Of a DNA stretch of 41,167 bases, positions 1 through 12,825 are shown piece after piece (position 1 is the first letter of the stretch; every line of letters begins with the position of its first letter). Under the pieces are notes generated by a model. The model worked only from the letters and a program-made list of their open reading frames with translations. It ran no database searches and had not been told where the DNA came from. Position numbers and translations under genes: made by a program. This DNA comes from Didymodactylos carnosus (lineage: Eukaryota; Rotifera; Eurotatoria; Philodinida; Philodinidae), in NCBI GenBank assembly GCA_905250885.1, contig CAJNOQ010000785.1, positions 1 to 41,167 of the forward strand, written 5' to 3'.

Positions 1-96
1 TAAAAGTAACGAAATGTTTGGCATAAACGATGATCGTACAAGAGAACACTTTGTTCGAATAATAACACAATTTCATCCTATAAAAATTCTTAACAG

Positions 97-1471
<1,375 letters not shown>

Positions 1472-1531
1472 ATAAAAACAAAAAATAAATCATTAACAAG
1501 TTATTCAAACGTTTTGTAACAGAAACTCAAT

Positions 1532-4500
1532 GAAAAATGATTTTGATTATTTCTCAGTGCTATTTGCTAATTTTTCCCGTTTGAAATTGTAATTACATTA
1601 GAAAAATCAGAAGAGAAATGAATGATAAATTAGCTATAATAAAAATATATTAAATAAAAAAACAATAAAAGCCAATGTTTTACTGTTAAACTAAACTGTT
1701 AATATATGAAGCATTCCTAAAATAATATAATTAAAACAATTAGAAAACTTCGATTTTATATTAATCAACAGATATAACTGTTTATGTTTGTAACTGAATC
1801 TAAATTGAAACTTCATCATAAACGTGACATATTACAATCGTGTAAAATCAATTTACCATTTTTAATATTTTCATTATAACTAGACCATTTGAAAATGATC
1901 AGTTTTTAATCGTGTAATACCTTGATCATGTCTATTGATCACATAATTCTTTATCCATCGTTTAATTGATGTTTTAAATCGACACAAATATTCCAGTTCC
2001 ATAGTTATCAATAACCATGCATCCTTCTTTTGATATTCGATGGGATAAAAAGGTTCGAAAATCGTTTGTGCTTATTTTGAAAAAAAATCGAAGCTAAAAT
2101 TAAGTTGAATATCTAATTTGAATCATTTTCGTAAAAATAGACCAAGATACATTTTAGATTTTTTTGTGAAACATTCACCGACTGAATAAATATGTTTTAT
2201 TTAAACAAGACAAATTCTATATGTATAACAATTTACGGTCTAGGAAAAAAAATTATACATATCCATTGAGCTTTCTGGTGATCTACAGCATATTCATATG
2301 GCCTGATTCATAGATTATTACCAATCAGCGTTTACACTCAAGTAGATATTCTGAATATTTTTGTTGAAATAGAATAAATCAAGTTTATCATTTTGTTTAT
2401 TCACTAAAAAAGTATTTTTTTGATTGGATATCAATAATCTAGTCCTATTTTCTTGTAAATAATATTTCGGTATTCAATACGTTCTTATTCTTTTTTTGTT
2501 TTTATTTCTCAAATAACCATCATCATATTTCTCACTAAATACTTTTGAGTGAAATATTGTTAAAATTTGATTTTTTGTTGTTGTTCATGTCTTATTATTT
2601 GATAATTGAAAATGTAATTTTGAGATACCGTTTAGAATATCTATTATTATTTGATCACTGCACCAAATTTTTGTGATAATAGTACTTTGATATGAACCTG
2701 TTATTGTTGTTGTTTAACTTGATGAAATTGTTATTAGTATTCTTGAGCAATACAATAAGTTCGTTGCGTAATGTATCCAATAGTTGTTAATATTCGAAAA
2801 AACATTTTTCACTAGTCACATATTCTGGTTTAATCATGTGTTTATTCATATTATTAACCCATTGATTGTTCTTGAAGGAATTGTGATATGATTAGAGCAT
2901 AACCAAAGAGAACGGTATGAACAACTATTATATTGAATATTTAGACATAATAAACCATTTCTATTGGGTAATTCATTGACATTTATCATTAATGAAAGAG
3001 AACAAAGATATCAATTCAAACTGAAGATATCTGAAAATAAACAAAGTTAATATCCATACGCTAGTTACGTATATGACAGAGAACATAGCTAAATTAAAAG
3101 GTATCTTTTAGAATTTACAACAAGTATTAATTATTTTAACTATATACTGATTAAGAATATTTCACTTTTATTTTTGAGAAGGATATCCTTTAAACTAATT
3201 GGAGAATTTTAAACAAGCGCACTGTCTAAGATTATGTATTTTAACTATGATTCTATTATAATATGTTAGAATGATACTTAGAGATCGAAGAGGATCATCG
3301 GAGATGTTGATAAATGAAGAAATGTGTTGAATGTCTAAATTTTCAAGGAATATCAGTAGAATTTCTAAGTCTACAAAATCCACTTGATCACAACACGTTT
3401 GAAGTTCCAATACATCGCGGTTCAGATAGATGATAGGGATGATCAATGCGGTTATATAGATGAGAAATGTGTAATAAATTTCCTATACAAATTACAGTTA
3501 TGGAATCTTTCAGAATTTTAGAATAAACTTCCCCCACGCGGTTATGATAAAGAGCTACGTAAATTTTTCTTTATAAGCCAATACAAAGTTCTGATATACA
3601 TAGTACCATCAACACCAATCCCGTTTTTATTCTTCAGAACTCAGAGCTAAACTATTACGCTTAAAGAATATTAGCTTTATGTCATGGAATTCTGGATGGT
3701 GGCTCATTTCGAATATTGATTAACTTCAGAAATGTTGGATTCTAATGGAATAGGATTAACAGTAGACATTTAAAGGAGAGGGCACATACGTTGTATGAGA
3801 GTGAATTATAGTACCACCGCCAACTGCTACGGTTTATAGTAAAAGTTAATAGACTACATTATTAGTACGCTAGAAATTTCCGTCACTTCAGCGATTAAGC
3901 AGATCTGTAAGCCTAGAAAGCCATGGAAGTTTTCTGGAATATAGTGATCCCACACTGTTGAAAGTAAACTTAAATACAATCATTCTTCTGTCTTCTTTTC
4001 TACCAAAAAAACACAAAAAGAAAAACAGATCTATATCATAAAGAAACCGGCACTCAGAACAAACAAAAAATTAAACAAACTAGATAATTGAGGAATAGTA
4101 AGTGTACATATAAAAACCTCAAATAGAGCCCATAGCAATGATAACAAGAAAAAGGTATACGGAAAGAAAAATGTACATATATATATAGTATTAAAAACTA
4201 TTCATACATATATCCAAATTTGTTTTTTACTAGTACAACAACAACAAAAAGTTTATGAAAAAAGAAACATATTTTACTTATTTTCGTTTCACCATAATTG
4301 ATTGAATTTGAAACATATATATATATATATATATTTATAGATGCCAGTATAAATTCAAAATAAATATACAACGGGATGGCTAAATTTAGAAAAAAAGAGA
4401 CGGAAAGAAAGAATCAGGTTTACTATTTTATTGACTTCTCATGGATAGATTATAGGCAAGGCAAGATTCAAGAAAAGTAGCTTTTGAAGCGTAAAGAAAA

Positions 4501-5500
4501 AACCTCATCGCCATAAATCTCTAAGTTTACAAAAAATCTTTTTATTAGAATATTTCTATCCATGGTACATCTATTCTGATGATTCGCCTGTTACACTCGT
4601 CGTAAATGACAAAAAAAGCTCTAAGTACCCAAAATTTCGTTAAACATTGTTTTCTCATCTGTTACTTTTTTTATATCAGACAGAATACGGTCACGACTTA
4701 AGTAGACTATAGGTTTGACTGATCAATTATGCATTTGTTGCTAGGATATTATCGCATTAAGAAACATTCGGAAGAAACCTAAACTGATTAAAACAGAAAA
4801 ATATTTCCGTTAAAACATTAGTCTAACAGTAGAAAGAAGTTTTAAAGTAGAGTAGGTATAATCACAACACACAAAGATACATTCAAAAAGCGTAGATTTT
4901 TCTGTTGAAAGTAAAATAAATTAAAATATTAGTTACACAAGAGAAAAAAAAACCTTCCCCCCTACACAAACACAATTGTATGTACAAGAGTAATAAGAGA
5001 GAAAATAAAAGTTTTACAGATGAACAACAATGTTTGTTCGAAGTTAACAGTCGTTGATTACTTCAATTTGGAAAGCACTTTTAGATTCATCATATACAAT
5101 AAACAAGTTTGATAATTGAAACAACAAAGAAAAATCAGATTAACAAAGTAGAAACAAAAATAAAATTAGAAAACAGATGGTTAATAGTGGACAAATAGAG
5201 AAAAGAAAGAGTAAACAGAAGCTTTTTGTGTATCAACAATCCACTAATCTAATGCAAAGATTAGTGATTCATCAATGATTAATCGTGGAATGATGTTTGG
5301 AAATATTGAAGGAGATGAATTGACATGATGAACGTAGACTTCATCCCATCCAAAACGTTCCGTAATTTGTTCTTCGTTTATTTGCGTTTTGAAAGGTTAA
5401 AAAAATTTAGGAAATTGTTCTCTAATCTTGAAAAATGCCATCTATTATCACAACACTTAGTGGTAAGAAAAATTCAGGTTCAAATTGGTATGGATGGGAA
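1532..5500. other. Gene-free stretch between GALT and the PABIR-like gene
   Basis: I see no convincing coding exon in this AT-rich stretch. A minus-strand frame at 3446-3195 (83 codons) has no flanking exons and no recognisable motif. The right part (about 4000-5500) may hold the 3' untranslated region of the gene ending at 5501. A possible AATAAA on the minus strand lies at 5382-5377, about 120 bp past that stop. A small hairpin has arms at 5243-5250 and 5258-5265. Confidence 0.5.
4315..4334. repeat. (AT)10 microsatellite
   Basis: Twenty bases of uninterrupted AT dinucleotide repeat, in gene-free DNA. Confidence 0.9.
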
Positions 5501-7964
5501 CTAATCATTTTGAGTAATATCTAAATCTAAATTATCCTTGGTCGAAGAAGAAGAAATAGAACTATAGGAATCAATTGAATATGTTTGAAATGTATGTTTC
5601 ACCGAATTATTGCCAGTAATCGATTCTTTCGGACTAGTCCAAGCCGATGAATAACCATCATCAGTGAGTGTAGTTGTTGCTTTTAATGTGTCAAGTGGAG
5701 GTAATAAAACAGATAATGGCTCTAATTTACTTGTGGTAGTTGGAGGATCAGACGTCGCTTTAACTACTATATCAGAATCTTGTTCTAATGAACGATCACG
5801 TTGTAATTGATTAGATGAACATGATTGCATATTTGAATGAGGATGATGGTGTTGATGTGAACTAAATAAAATATTTATCCATGAATACTATTGAAAGATT
5901 TTCTTGGATAATCTCTACAATATGTCAATCAAACAATATATTTTTTGTTTGTATACATCTATCTCTATACTGTGTTTTAAAAGAAATAGAGACAAAATTG
6001 AATGTTTACTACTGAGACGTATTATTTAGTTACCTTGTTATAGATGTGATTAATTGCGTTGAAGTTGAATCTGTTGATGGAATTACCAACGACTGAATAT
6101 TCTTGTGCTTATTTTGAAGTTGGAGATTGTATGAATTAGCGGCTGGTAAGAGTAATGATGATGTTGACACATAAGAAGAATATGTTGTCATCGTCGTTGT
6201 TGTTGTTGCCGGTGATATTGGTGCAAACGAATAGGAAGAAGATGTAGATGATGTTGGACTTGAACAACTTGAACCAAAATGATTGTTTGGTGAAGGTGGT
6301 GAATCAATGTCAATTTGTTGTTGATGTGAAGAAAGTGAAAAAGAAGTTGTTGTGATGGTACAAAGACTAAAACTGTTAGAATGCTGTTGTTGTGAAGTTA
6401 CATTGGATGATCGACGGAGAATTGGTTTAAATGATGATGAATTTGATGATGGTAATAGAAGATTCTTATTGTCGTTAGTATTAATTGATGATGAAGTCAC
6501 CATTACTTGACTATTTTTTAATAGAATTGAATCACTAAAAAATGGATAGTTAATTAAGAAAATATTTCGAAGTAACAGAGGTCTTTCTAACGATGAGTTT
6601 TAAAAATCGAACTTACGTTGAAGAGTTTTGTTGTCCAAATAAACAATCACTATCGACTGCCATTCGTTTACTTATTTGTCCACTGGTATCTCGATCTTCG
6701 CAATCTACACAAAAATACAGAATACATTCATTTTTTTTTCAACGCATAAAACAACAGTATTCTTACGTTTTCGTTTTACATTTGGAAATGTTGGCAGATG
6801 TACTGACGATGAGCAGGAAGACGAAGAGGACGATGACTTTGCTATGGGACTTTGTGATCGACTCTAAAATAGTACGAATTACTTTACACAAATGTTAGTC
6901 GATAAAAGATTCATAATTTAGAAAAACTAATTTACAGGCGGACTCGATAAGTAACACTGAAATGGTGCAACTTGCTGCTGTAAAGCAGGTGAATAACATT
7001 GCTAAAACAAAAAGAACGACAAATGTGTATACAACTGCAGTCTGATATATTTCTGAGTGTGACACTTACACGTTGATTGCTAACAATAGTACTAGTTCGA
7101 ATTGGAGTTGATGGACTTGGAGATGGGCAACAATTGGTAGATGAATCTGAACTGTTAACTGATGAACGACGACTATCAATCGACTGAGCTGTTGGTGGAT
7201 GTAATTGTTCATCCTTATGAAATAGAAGAGACATAGAATAGTTGTATATATAAATTTATAATATGAAAAAAACATACTCCAACAGCAAGATCAGTGAATG
7301 ATATCGACATTTTTATATTATCATGTAAATCACTAAAAGAAGAAGATAAATAACATTGTCAAGATGCATATAAACCCAGATATAAACGAAAGATCTACGA
7401 TCGGTACCTAGGTGAAGAAAAAAGGAAGTATGGTGTAAGTTTTGGTGTAAGGAGTACGGTAAGAACTTCTGGAAGAATGCGCTTTTTCTTTGATGCTTTT
7501 TTTTTACACCTAATATTTACAGGCTAATTAAGCAATAAGGTTACCGTTCTTGAGTAACTTCGTCTGTGATAGGATTTCCAGTTTCGTTTTTCATAATTTG
7601 TGCCAAGCGTCCAGGTTTTGAATACTGTGAAGACTAAAATTAAACACACTAGTAGATACTTTGCATTCATTCAAAATTTTACTTACACTAACAAAAGATG
7701 AACTGTGACGACGAAATTTAGACTCACAAAGATCCATGTGCTCATATTGCATATCATTTCTTCAAAGAAAAAAAATGACTTTTTTTACAATAAATAAATA
7801 AATTTATGCTTTTGACAAAATTACTCGAGATTATTAATAATCATATGAATAGCAGGTGAACTGTTTGATCTTTTTAATGATAACTCATAATATCTTGAAT
7901 TACGATAGCATGTGTCATTTGCAGGAGAATCAGTGTTGCTGTTAGTGTCTTCTTCGTCATCCAT
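5501..7964 (-). CDS. PABIR1: PABIR/FAM122-family PP2A-B55 inhibitor-like protein
   Basis: Vertebrate members of this family bind the B55 subunit of protein phosphatase 2A and inhibit it, affecting the cell cycle. Ten exons are supported: 7964-7825, 7759-7687, 7633-7545, 7332-7278, 7213-7070, 7001-6936, 6863-6767, 6704-6617, 6534-6034 and 5861-5501. Every junction has GT/AG and consistent phase, giving 537 aa. Family landmarks appear in the expected order: LKRSNSSPAIH (30-40, like the family's RRSNSAPLIH), FRRHSSSF (62-69), the B55-binding helix region RLAQI (80-84) followed by TQER (98-101), a SISFTDLA segment (110-117), QCYSPALQ (168-175), SRSQSPI (190-196) and KRK (219-221). After about residue 222 the protein is low-complexity Ser/Thr/Gln/His and about twice the length of human FAM122A. 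The start ATG at 7964 is the first codon of the conserved exon. The assignment rests on motif order, since overall similarity is patchy. Confidence 0.8.
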
Positions 7965-8612
7965 GATCACAATTCTAGTCGAGTTAAATCAGCTAACAAA
8001 ACAACGGCATAAATTGAAAACACATCTTTTTTATAGACTAAATAATTTTTAGATTTGTTATCTACAACAAAATACAAATTCAGTAAATTAGTCTATACTA
8101 GAAGATAGTTAAAGTAATCAGATTTAATTTATCCGAATTCGTTTCAACTTATCTCTGGTTTATAATATTTTAATAGGCGTTTCAATCAAGAGTAAAAGAA
8201 TTACGCTGTACGATTTCGTTAGTCTAAAGAAATATATATATAAGTGTACGCAAAGAGTCAATAACAAGCCAAATCATACCCAGCACACTTGCTTTACGTT
8301 ATGTTTATCGAAGTGTTTTCATTCATATTTTGTATTTAGAAAAAAGTAGCAATAACAAGCAAAATATCACATCACTGTTCTTATTTTCACATAACGAATA
8401 GAAAAGAATATAAAACACCATTAAAAACGGCACCGTCGAGTAGATCATATGACATGGTTACATGTATTTACTGAGTTTACCTAGACGAATAGTCATGAAA
8501 GCCCCATGAACACATAGACATCAGTAAAAAATTCAGACCTTTTTTATAACATTTTTGGGTGAATTCCTTGACACATTAGAAACAAGATATCAGTCTTTCT
8601 TAGAAAAACTGA
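7965..8612. other. Spacer between the PABIR-like gene and ELP4
   Basis: This AT-rich stretch of about 650 bp should hold the promoter and 5' leader of the PABIR-like gene and the 3' untranslated region of ELP4. I see no exon or repeat in it. Confidence 0.5.
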
Positions 8613-9813
8613 TTAAAAATCTAATTTATTAGCTTGAAGATGAGTCGAACATGCCGAAGATGAATTGTTCATTAAACTACTACTCTTTTTTTCATTGGAG
8701 CCATCTCGACTCGCATCACTAGCGAGATCTGGTGGGATAGAATATTTTTCAAACAACAGATATTTCTTATGTTTAATCAGTTTAATTCCAATGTCCCATG
8801 TATCCGGTATAAAAGATGTGATCGAGTTTAATTTAGGTAATTTGATTATATTGCAAAATCCAACGTAATCACCACTTATCAGTTGAGATGGTAGTTTCAT
8901 TTCGAAAATAATATCACATAAATTTTCCAGTTGTTTATAGAAATATTTTGATGATAATGTTACAATACACGTTGCTAATGATTGACGTAGCGATATCCTT
9001 AAACAATAGAGAAATGAATATATTTGAGCAAAACGTTCCTGATCCGTATCGAATAGACAGGATGATAATGATTGAATGCACAAACGTAATATACGTTTGT
9101 CTTCTTTAACATTTGTTGTAGAATAATTTGATAATATTAAATTATCGATCGATTGAAACAAAAAATCACGATAACTTGTTGACCATTTCTGCTTAGATCT
9201 CTGTTGTTTCTGTTCATAATCTGTCCATGTAAATTTAGTTATAGATATTTGATCAAGTAATTCTGGCAGAATTGAATTTTTGCTGTTTAAATCGTAATGA
9301 GAATGTTGTTGAGCTTTAAGCGAAGGGGTAGATGACGATAGATTTTCATAACGCCACGCGATTTTCATCGATGAATCATCACTTTGGCCGTCTTCTTGTT
9401 CTTGATCCTTAATCAAACAGAAAAACATGCATTGAACGTTTATGTAACAAACTAGCACATACTTTTTCACTTTTAGTAGGTAAATTCTTGATAAATTGTG
9501 TTGGATCCGTTCTCATTGATGATATGCAAAGATCATGTTTACTGTAGACACCATCCGATAAAAAACAACGTAGAATGGAATCGGATAAATAGGATGAATC
9601 GTCATCTTCATAGATCAAAATTAATGAACCGACTGGAAAACCTCCACCAATAAATGAGTCTAACGATTGTATACCCGATGATATTAATAACAAATTTCCA
9701 TTTGTGTTTAAACGAGTGCCAGGCGGTAAACGAAGGGTTGAAGAAGATGAGGGCGCTGCCGATGTTGCATCATTCGCAGCAGTACTCAGTTTTTTCTTAA
9801 AAGTAAATGACAT
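8613..9813 (-). CDS. ELP4: Elongator complex subunit 4
   Basis: ELP4 forms a RecA-like heterohexamer with ELP5 and ELP6 in the Elongator complex, which modifies wobble uridines of tRNAs. Exon 1 is 9813-9463 (117 codons) and exon 2 is 9407-8613, separated by a 55-bp phase-0 intron (GTATGT...TTAAG). The predicted product is 381 aa. Visible landmarks are LRLPPGTRL (27-35), the degenerate P-loop-like segment SSGIQSLDSFIGGGFPVGS (45-63) with LILIYEDD after it, MKIAWRY (131-137, strictly shared with human ELP4), the core strands RILRLCIQSL and SLATCIVTL, and the C-terminal end in LDF as in the human protein. The minus-strand ATG at 9811-9813 is the first in-frame start after a stop. The gene looks intact. 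Confidence 0.94.
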
Positions 9814-10152
9814 CTAAAATGAAAACAAAGCATCCTTTATAGTGTTAGCTCGTTACTTTTGATGAACGCGAAGTCGTTGGAATAATGTTTTGCCAATAGA
9901 CTTAAAATCGACGAATTGATCATCAATGACGCCGAACATACATTGTCGCCCTTCGTGTGCATTTTAAAAAGTCTTATCCCTTCACATAGTCAATATTACT
10001 GATTCTGAAATTTCGAATGATTATCGCTCATACAAATGACCGCTTAACGATGAACACTTGTAAATTCAGATCGAGTTAGCAGGGGTAATAGCAAATGATT
10101 ACAATTTCTGATTAGTGCATTACCTATTTGATTGTTTATTAATCGGATGTGT

Positions 10153-10194
10153 GCTTTTAGCCACAAATAACTTGCACCAATTGTGGCTAAAAGC
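10153..10194. repeat. Perfect 14-bp inverted repeat (hairpin)
   Basis: GCTTTTAGCCACAA at 10153-10166 is matched exactly in reverse complement at 10181-10194, with a 14-base loop. It is not next to a stop codon and has no clear transposon context, so its role is unknown. Confidence 0.85.
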
Positions 10195-10932
10195 AGGATT
10201 GGTACAAATTTTGCCACAGATAAGAAAATGTGCGGAGGCACAATATGGCGGGTGATAAATTAGAAGAGTCAACCGAACAAAATAAAATTTTCATTGCGAA
10301 TCGAAAAATAAAAGTTTTAAAGAATATCTGGAGAGTTTAAAAGTAAAAAGATTCACTATCTTGTACAGACTTTTACGCTCTATCTCATTCTAAAAGTTCT
10401 GCGCAGCAGAAATTTATATTCACGGAAATAGACCCATATTATTCAAAATTTGTTAAAATCTAAAACTTAATTTTAAGTTCTAATTTCAATTGCATTTCTT
10501 CTTCACTTTGGTGCTCTGATTCTTTCAATTATATTTAATTGGCAGAAAAACGAACCAATCATTTCCAGACTTGCTACAAAACTGCAGGGGACACTAAGAG
10601 ACGGGACGAATCTGATATAGATGATTAGTCTTAGGGACACTTCTTTAGATAGTTGCAGTGAGTCTTTTATGTTAACCGATTTTAACAATTCATCGGTGTG
10701 AGAAGACCAGGGATCTCAGTGCTTCCTTACGAGCAGGGCTTTAAATTTTGACGAAATCGAACAAAATATTTTGAACAGATCCTTTTACTGCACTTAATTA
10801 TTTTCACAGCGACGTATCTAGGATTTCGTAGTGAACGTAGTGGTACGATTTTCCAGGAGCTAGAGAAATTGATATCTAGTTGCGCAAATAACCTTAAAAA
10901 TAGATGAATCATAAGTAATTGCCCATGTTCAG

Positions 10933-11111
10933 TAGAGGTCTGCATGGGCAAGATTTTTTTGCCCGTACCCGTCCGTGAATTTTTTTTGTTACCCGTGCCC
11001 GAGCAGAAAAAAGCTTTTTTCCTCTCGGATGTGCCACATATGTGATATTTTTTTTTGTAAAATCTCTGCCCGCCCAAGAGAGCAGTTTGGCCGTGCCCGT
11101 GCAGATCTCTA
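10933..11111. mobile_element. 179-bp MITE with TAGAG(A/G)TCTGCA(C/T)GGGCA ends
   Basis: The left end (10933-10950) and the right end (11094-11111) are 18-bp inverted repeats with two mismatches. Both ends sit at a TA dinucleotide, consistent with a TA target duplication as made by Tc1/mariner-like elements. The interior is rich in CCCGT/GCCCG motifs and has no gene. It is non-autonomous. Confidence 0.75.
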
Positions 11112-11968
11112 ATGCTCAGTCTTGTTGCAATGCTTGTTTCCTCAAACAAATTGTTAAACTAAGTCAAAAATGAGTTTTAGCAAGAAAAGATTTTTTGGTT
11201 AATTTTACCAACCATTGCTGAAAATCAAACGAACAGCTTCAAATACTAGAATAACAATAATTTCCATACAAATTCTTTGACGTATGTCAATCGAAGCTGG
11301 ATAATACTACCATCAATTTCTTCTCCTTCTAACTTCATGACATCACCGTTTCTCAAGAGATGACCGGAGATGCTGAAGTGAACATCGTCGAATTTGATCT
11401 AGATCAATCTGAGATTGATCTGGATCAGAGTTTGAACGCTGATATGGATCTCAAAAAAAAAATGGATCAAAGGCTCGACGGTGACATATTTTTCTCTTCT
11501 TCCTTTGAACGACGATAACAATTCAAAAATATAAAAATGGTTAGAATAAAAGAACATAAAGAGAAAAACAAACAAACGCGAAAAACACAACAAAAATGTG
11601 TCTTTAAACAAGTATAAGAAATATTTAGCAGTAACAAAACAACAAGTTTACTTTCTTCCTTGTTATATTTCGAAAAAGAGAACGAAAACTTAACTTGCAC
11701 AGGGAACGATTTTTTTAACGAAATGCTGATGGTGTTTCAGCGGTTTTCGTGGAATATCAGTCTGAGTAAACATTCATTAAGTAATCTAAGGTATTACAGG
11801 GGAAAAGTGAAACTCTCGATAGAATAGATTGATCTAAACTAGATATGGACAGGACTGGGACTGAAAACCTTGGTCCCGTCCATGTCTAATCTGAACACAT
11901 TCAGTTAGAGCGAAGGGCAGAAAGAAGCAAAACGAAAAGAAGTACGAGTTCAGTACCACTGGATATTT

Positions 11969-12825
11969 TCACACCATCGAACGACTCTCGGATAGTTTAT
12001 CAATCACCTAAAATGAAACAGAAGAAATGTTACATATAAGATAAGAGCGATGTCGACTTTCTTCATCATCAGTTTACAAACCTGACGAATGCCTGGTAAC
12101 AGTAGTATTGAACCAATAATTGGAAGACGTCTCAGAAAATTGACAGCGACAGGTAGAAAACCACTACAAAAGAGAAAAGGGAGAACGCTTTTTTAATATT
12201 ATAGATAAATGGCTTGTTAATTCGTGAAAAACTTATTGCATGGTCTCTGTCTTTTTCGTTTGGATGAAAAATTAAAAAATCTATTAAAAAAATCATTAAA
12301 AGATTGGACGTAACAGTGTGACACGAAAATATGATCATAGCCACCATCATTTGTCAGATATTAGTCAAAACAGCATTTTACATACCCGAATAACAGGAAA
12401 AATCCGTATGCTTCAATAATCATTCCAATAAGCGGCCAACCAAATAACACAAATGAAATACCACCAAAAAATAATACTGTGCCTTTTATTTTATATCTTT
12501 GAAAAAAAAATCGAAATGTTCTTTCAAATCCAATAATCATTGATAATCCAGCAAGAAATAGAATCTAAAGAAATTCAAGAAAAACATAACCAAATATATA
12601 TGTTACAGACTATATTGAGATTTTTATTCAACTCACATTGCCTACAGCTAATAGACCTTTATCAAATAAGAATATCATGCCAATAAATAGAAAACCGACG
12701 CCGAATATCGATAACCCAAGACCAATCTCTGAATAAAAAATAAAAACCAAAGAGCATTTATAAACAATCTACGCTAAGTAATATTGATTTCGCATACTTT
12801 GAAAATCTGACAACTGCACCGGCAT
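11969..12825 (-). CDS. GOLT1B: Vesicle transport protein GOT1B (Golgi transport 1)
   Basis: A small tetra-spanning membrane protein of early Golgi/ER vesicle traffic. Five exons are supported: 12825-12798, 12728-12637, 12564-12386, 12163-12082 and 12007-11969. All phases are consistent and the product is 139 aa, against 138 aa for human GOLT1B. Residues 1-10 read MPVQLSDFQK. Hydrophobic spans lie at about 12-31, 35-53, 67-82 and 84-103. Family signatures are FERTFRFFFQ (53-62), GWPLIGMIIEAYGFFLLF, FLRRLPIIGS and LLPGIR, and the C-terminus is SMV where the human protein has NMV. The start codon is the ATG of a 28-bp first exon whose seven-residue match to the human N-terminus (xDxQK-IG) fixes it. 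The gene looks intact. Confidence 0.95.

Larger units (their letters stand above)
9814..11968. other. Spacer between ELP4 and GOLT1B
   Basis: No coding exon is supported here. The stretch contains a strong hairpin (10153-10194) and a 179-bp MITE (10933-11111), listed separately. Short frames around 10044-10241, 10727-11149 and 11399-11700 overlap these repeats or A/T-rich DNA and have no family resemblance. Confidence 0.5.

Noticed and set aside
3195..3446. 83-codon minus-strand frame
   Set aside because: There is no splice context, no neighbouring exon and no recognisable motif; it is probably chance in AT-rich DNA, possibly a decayed fragment.
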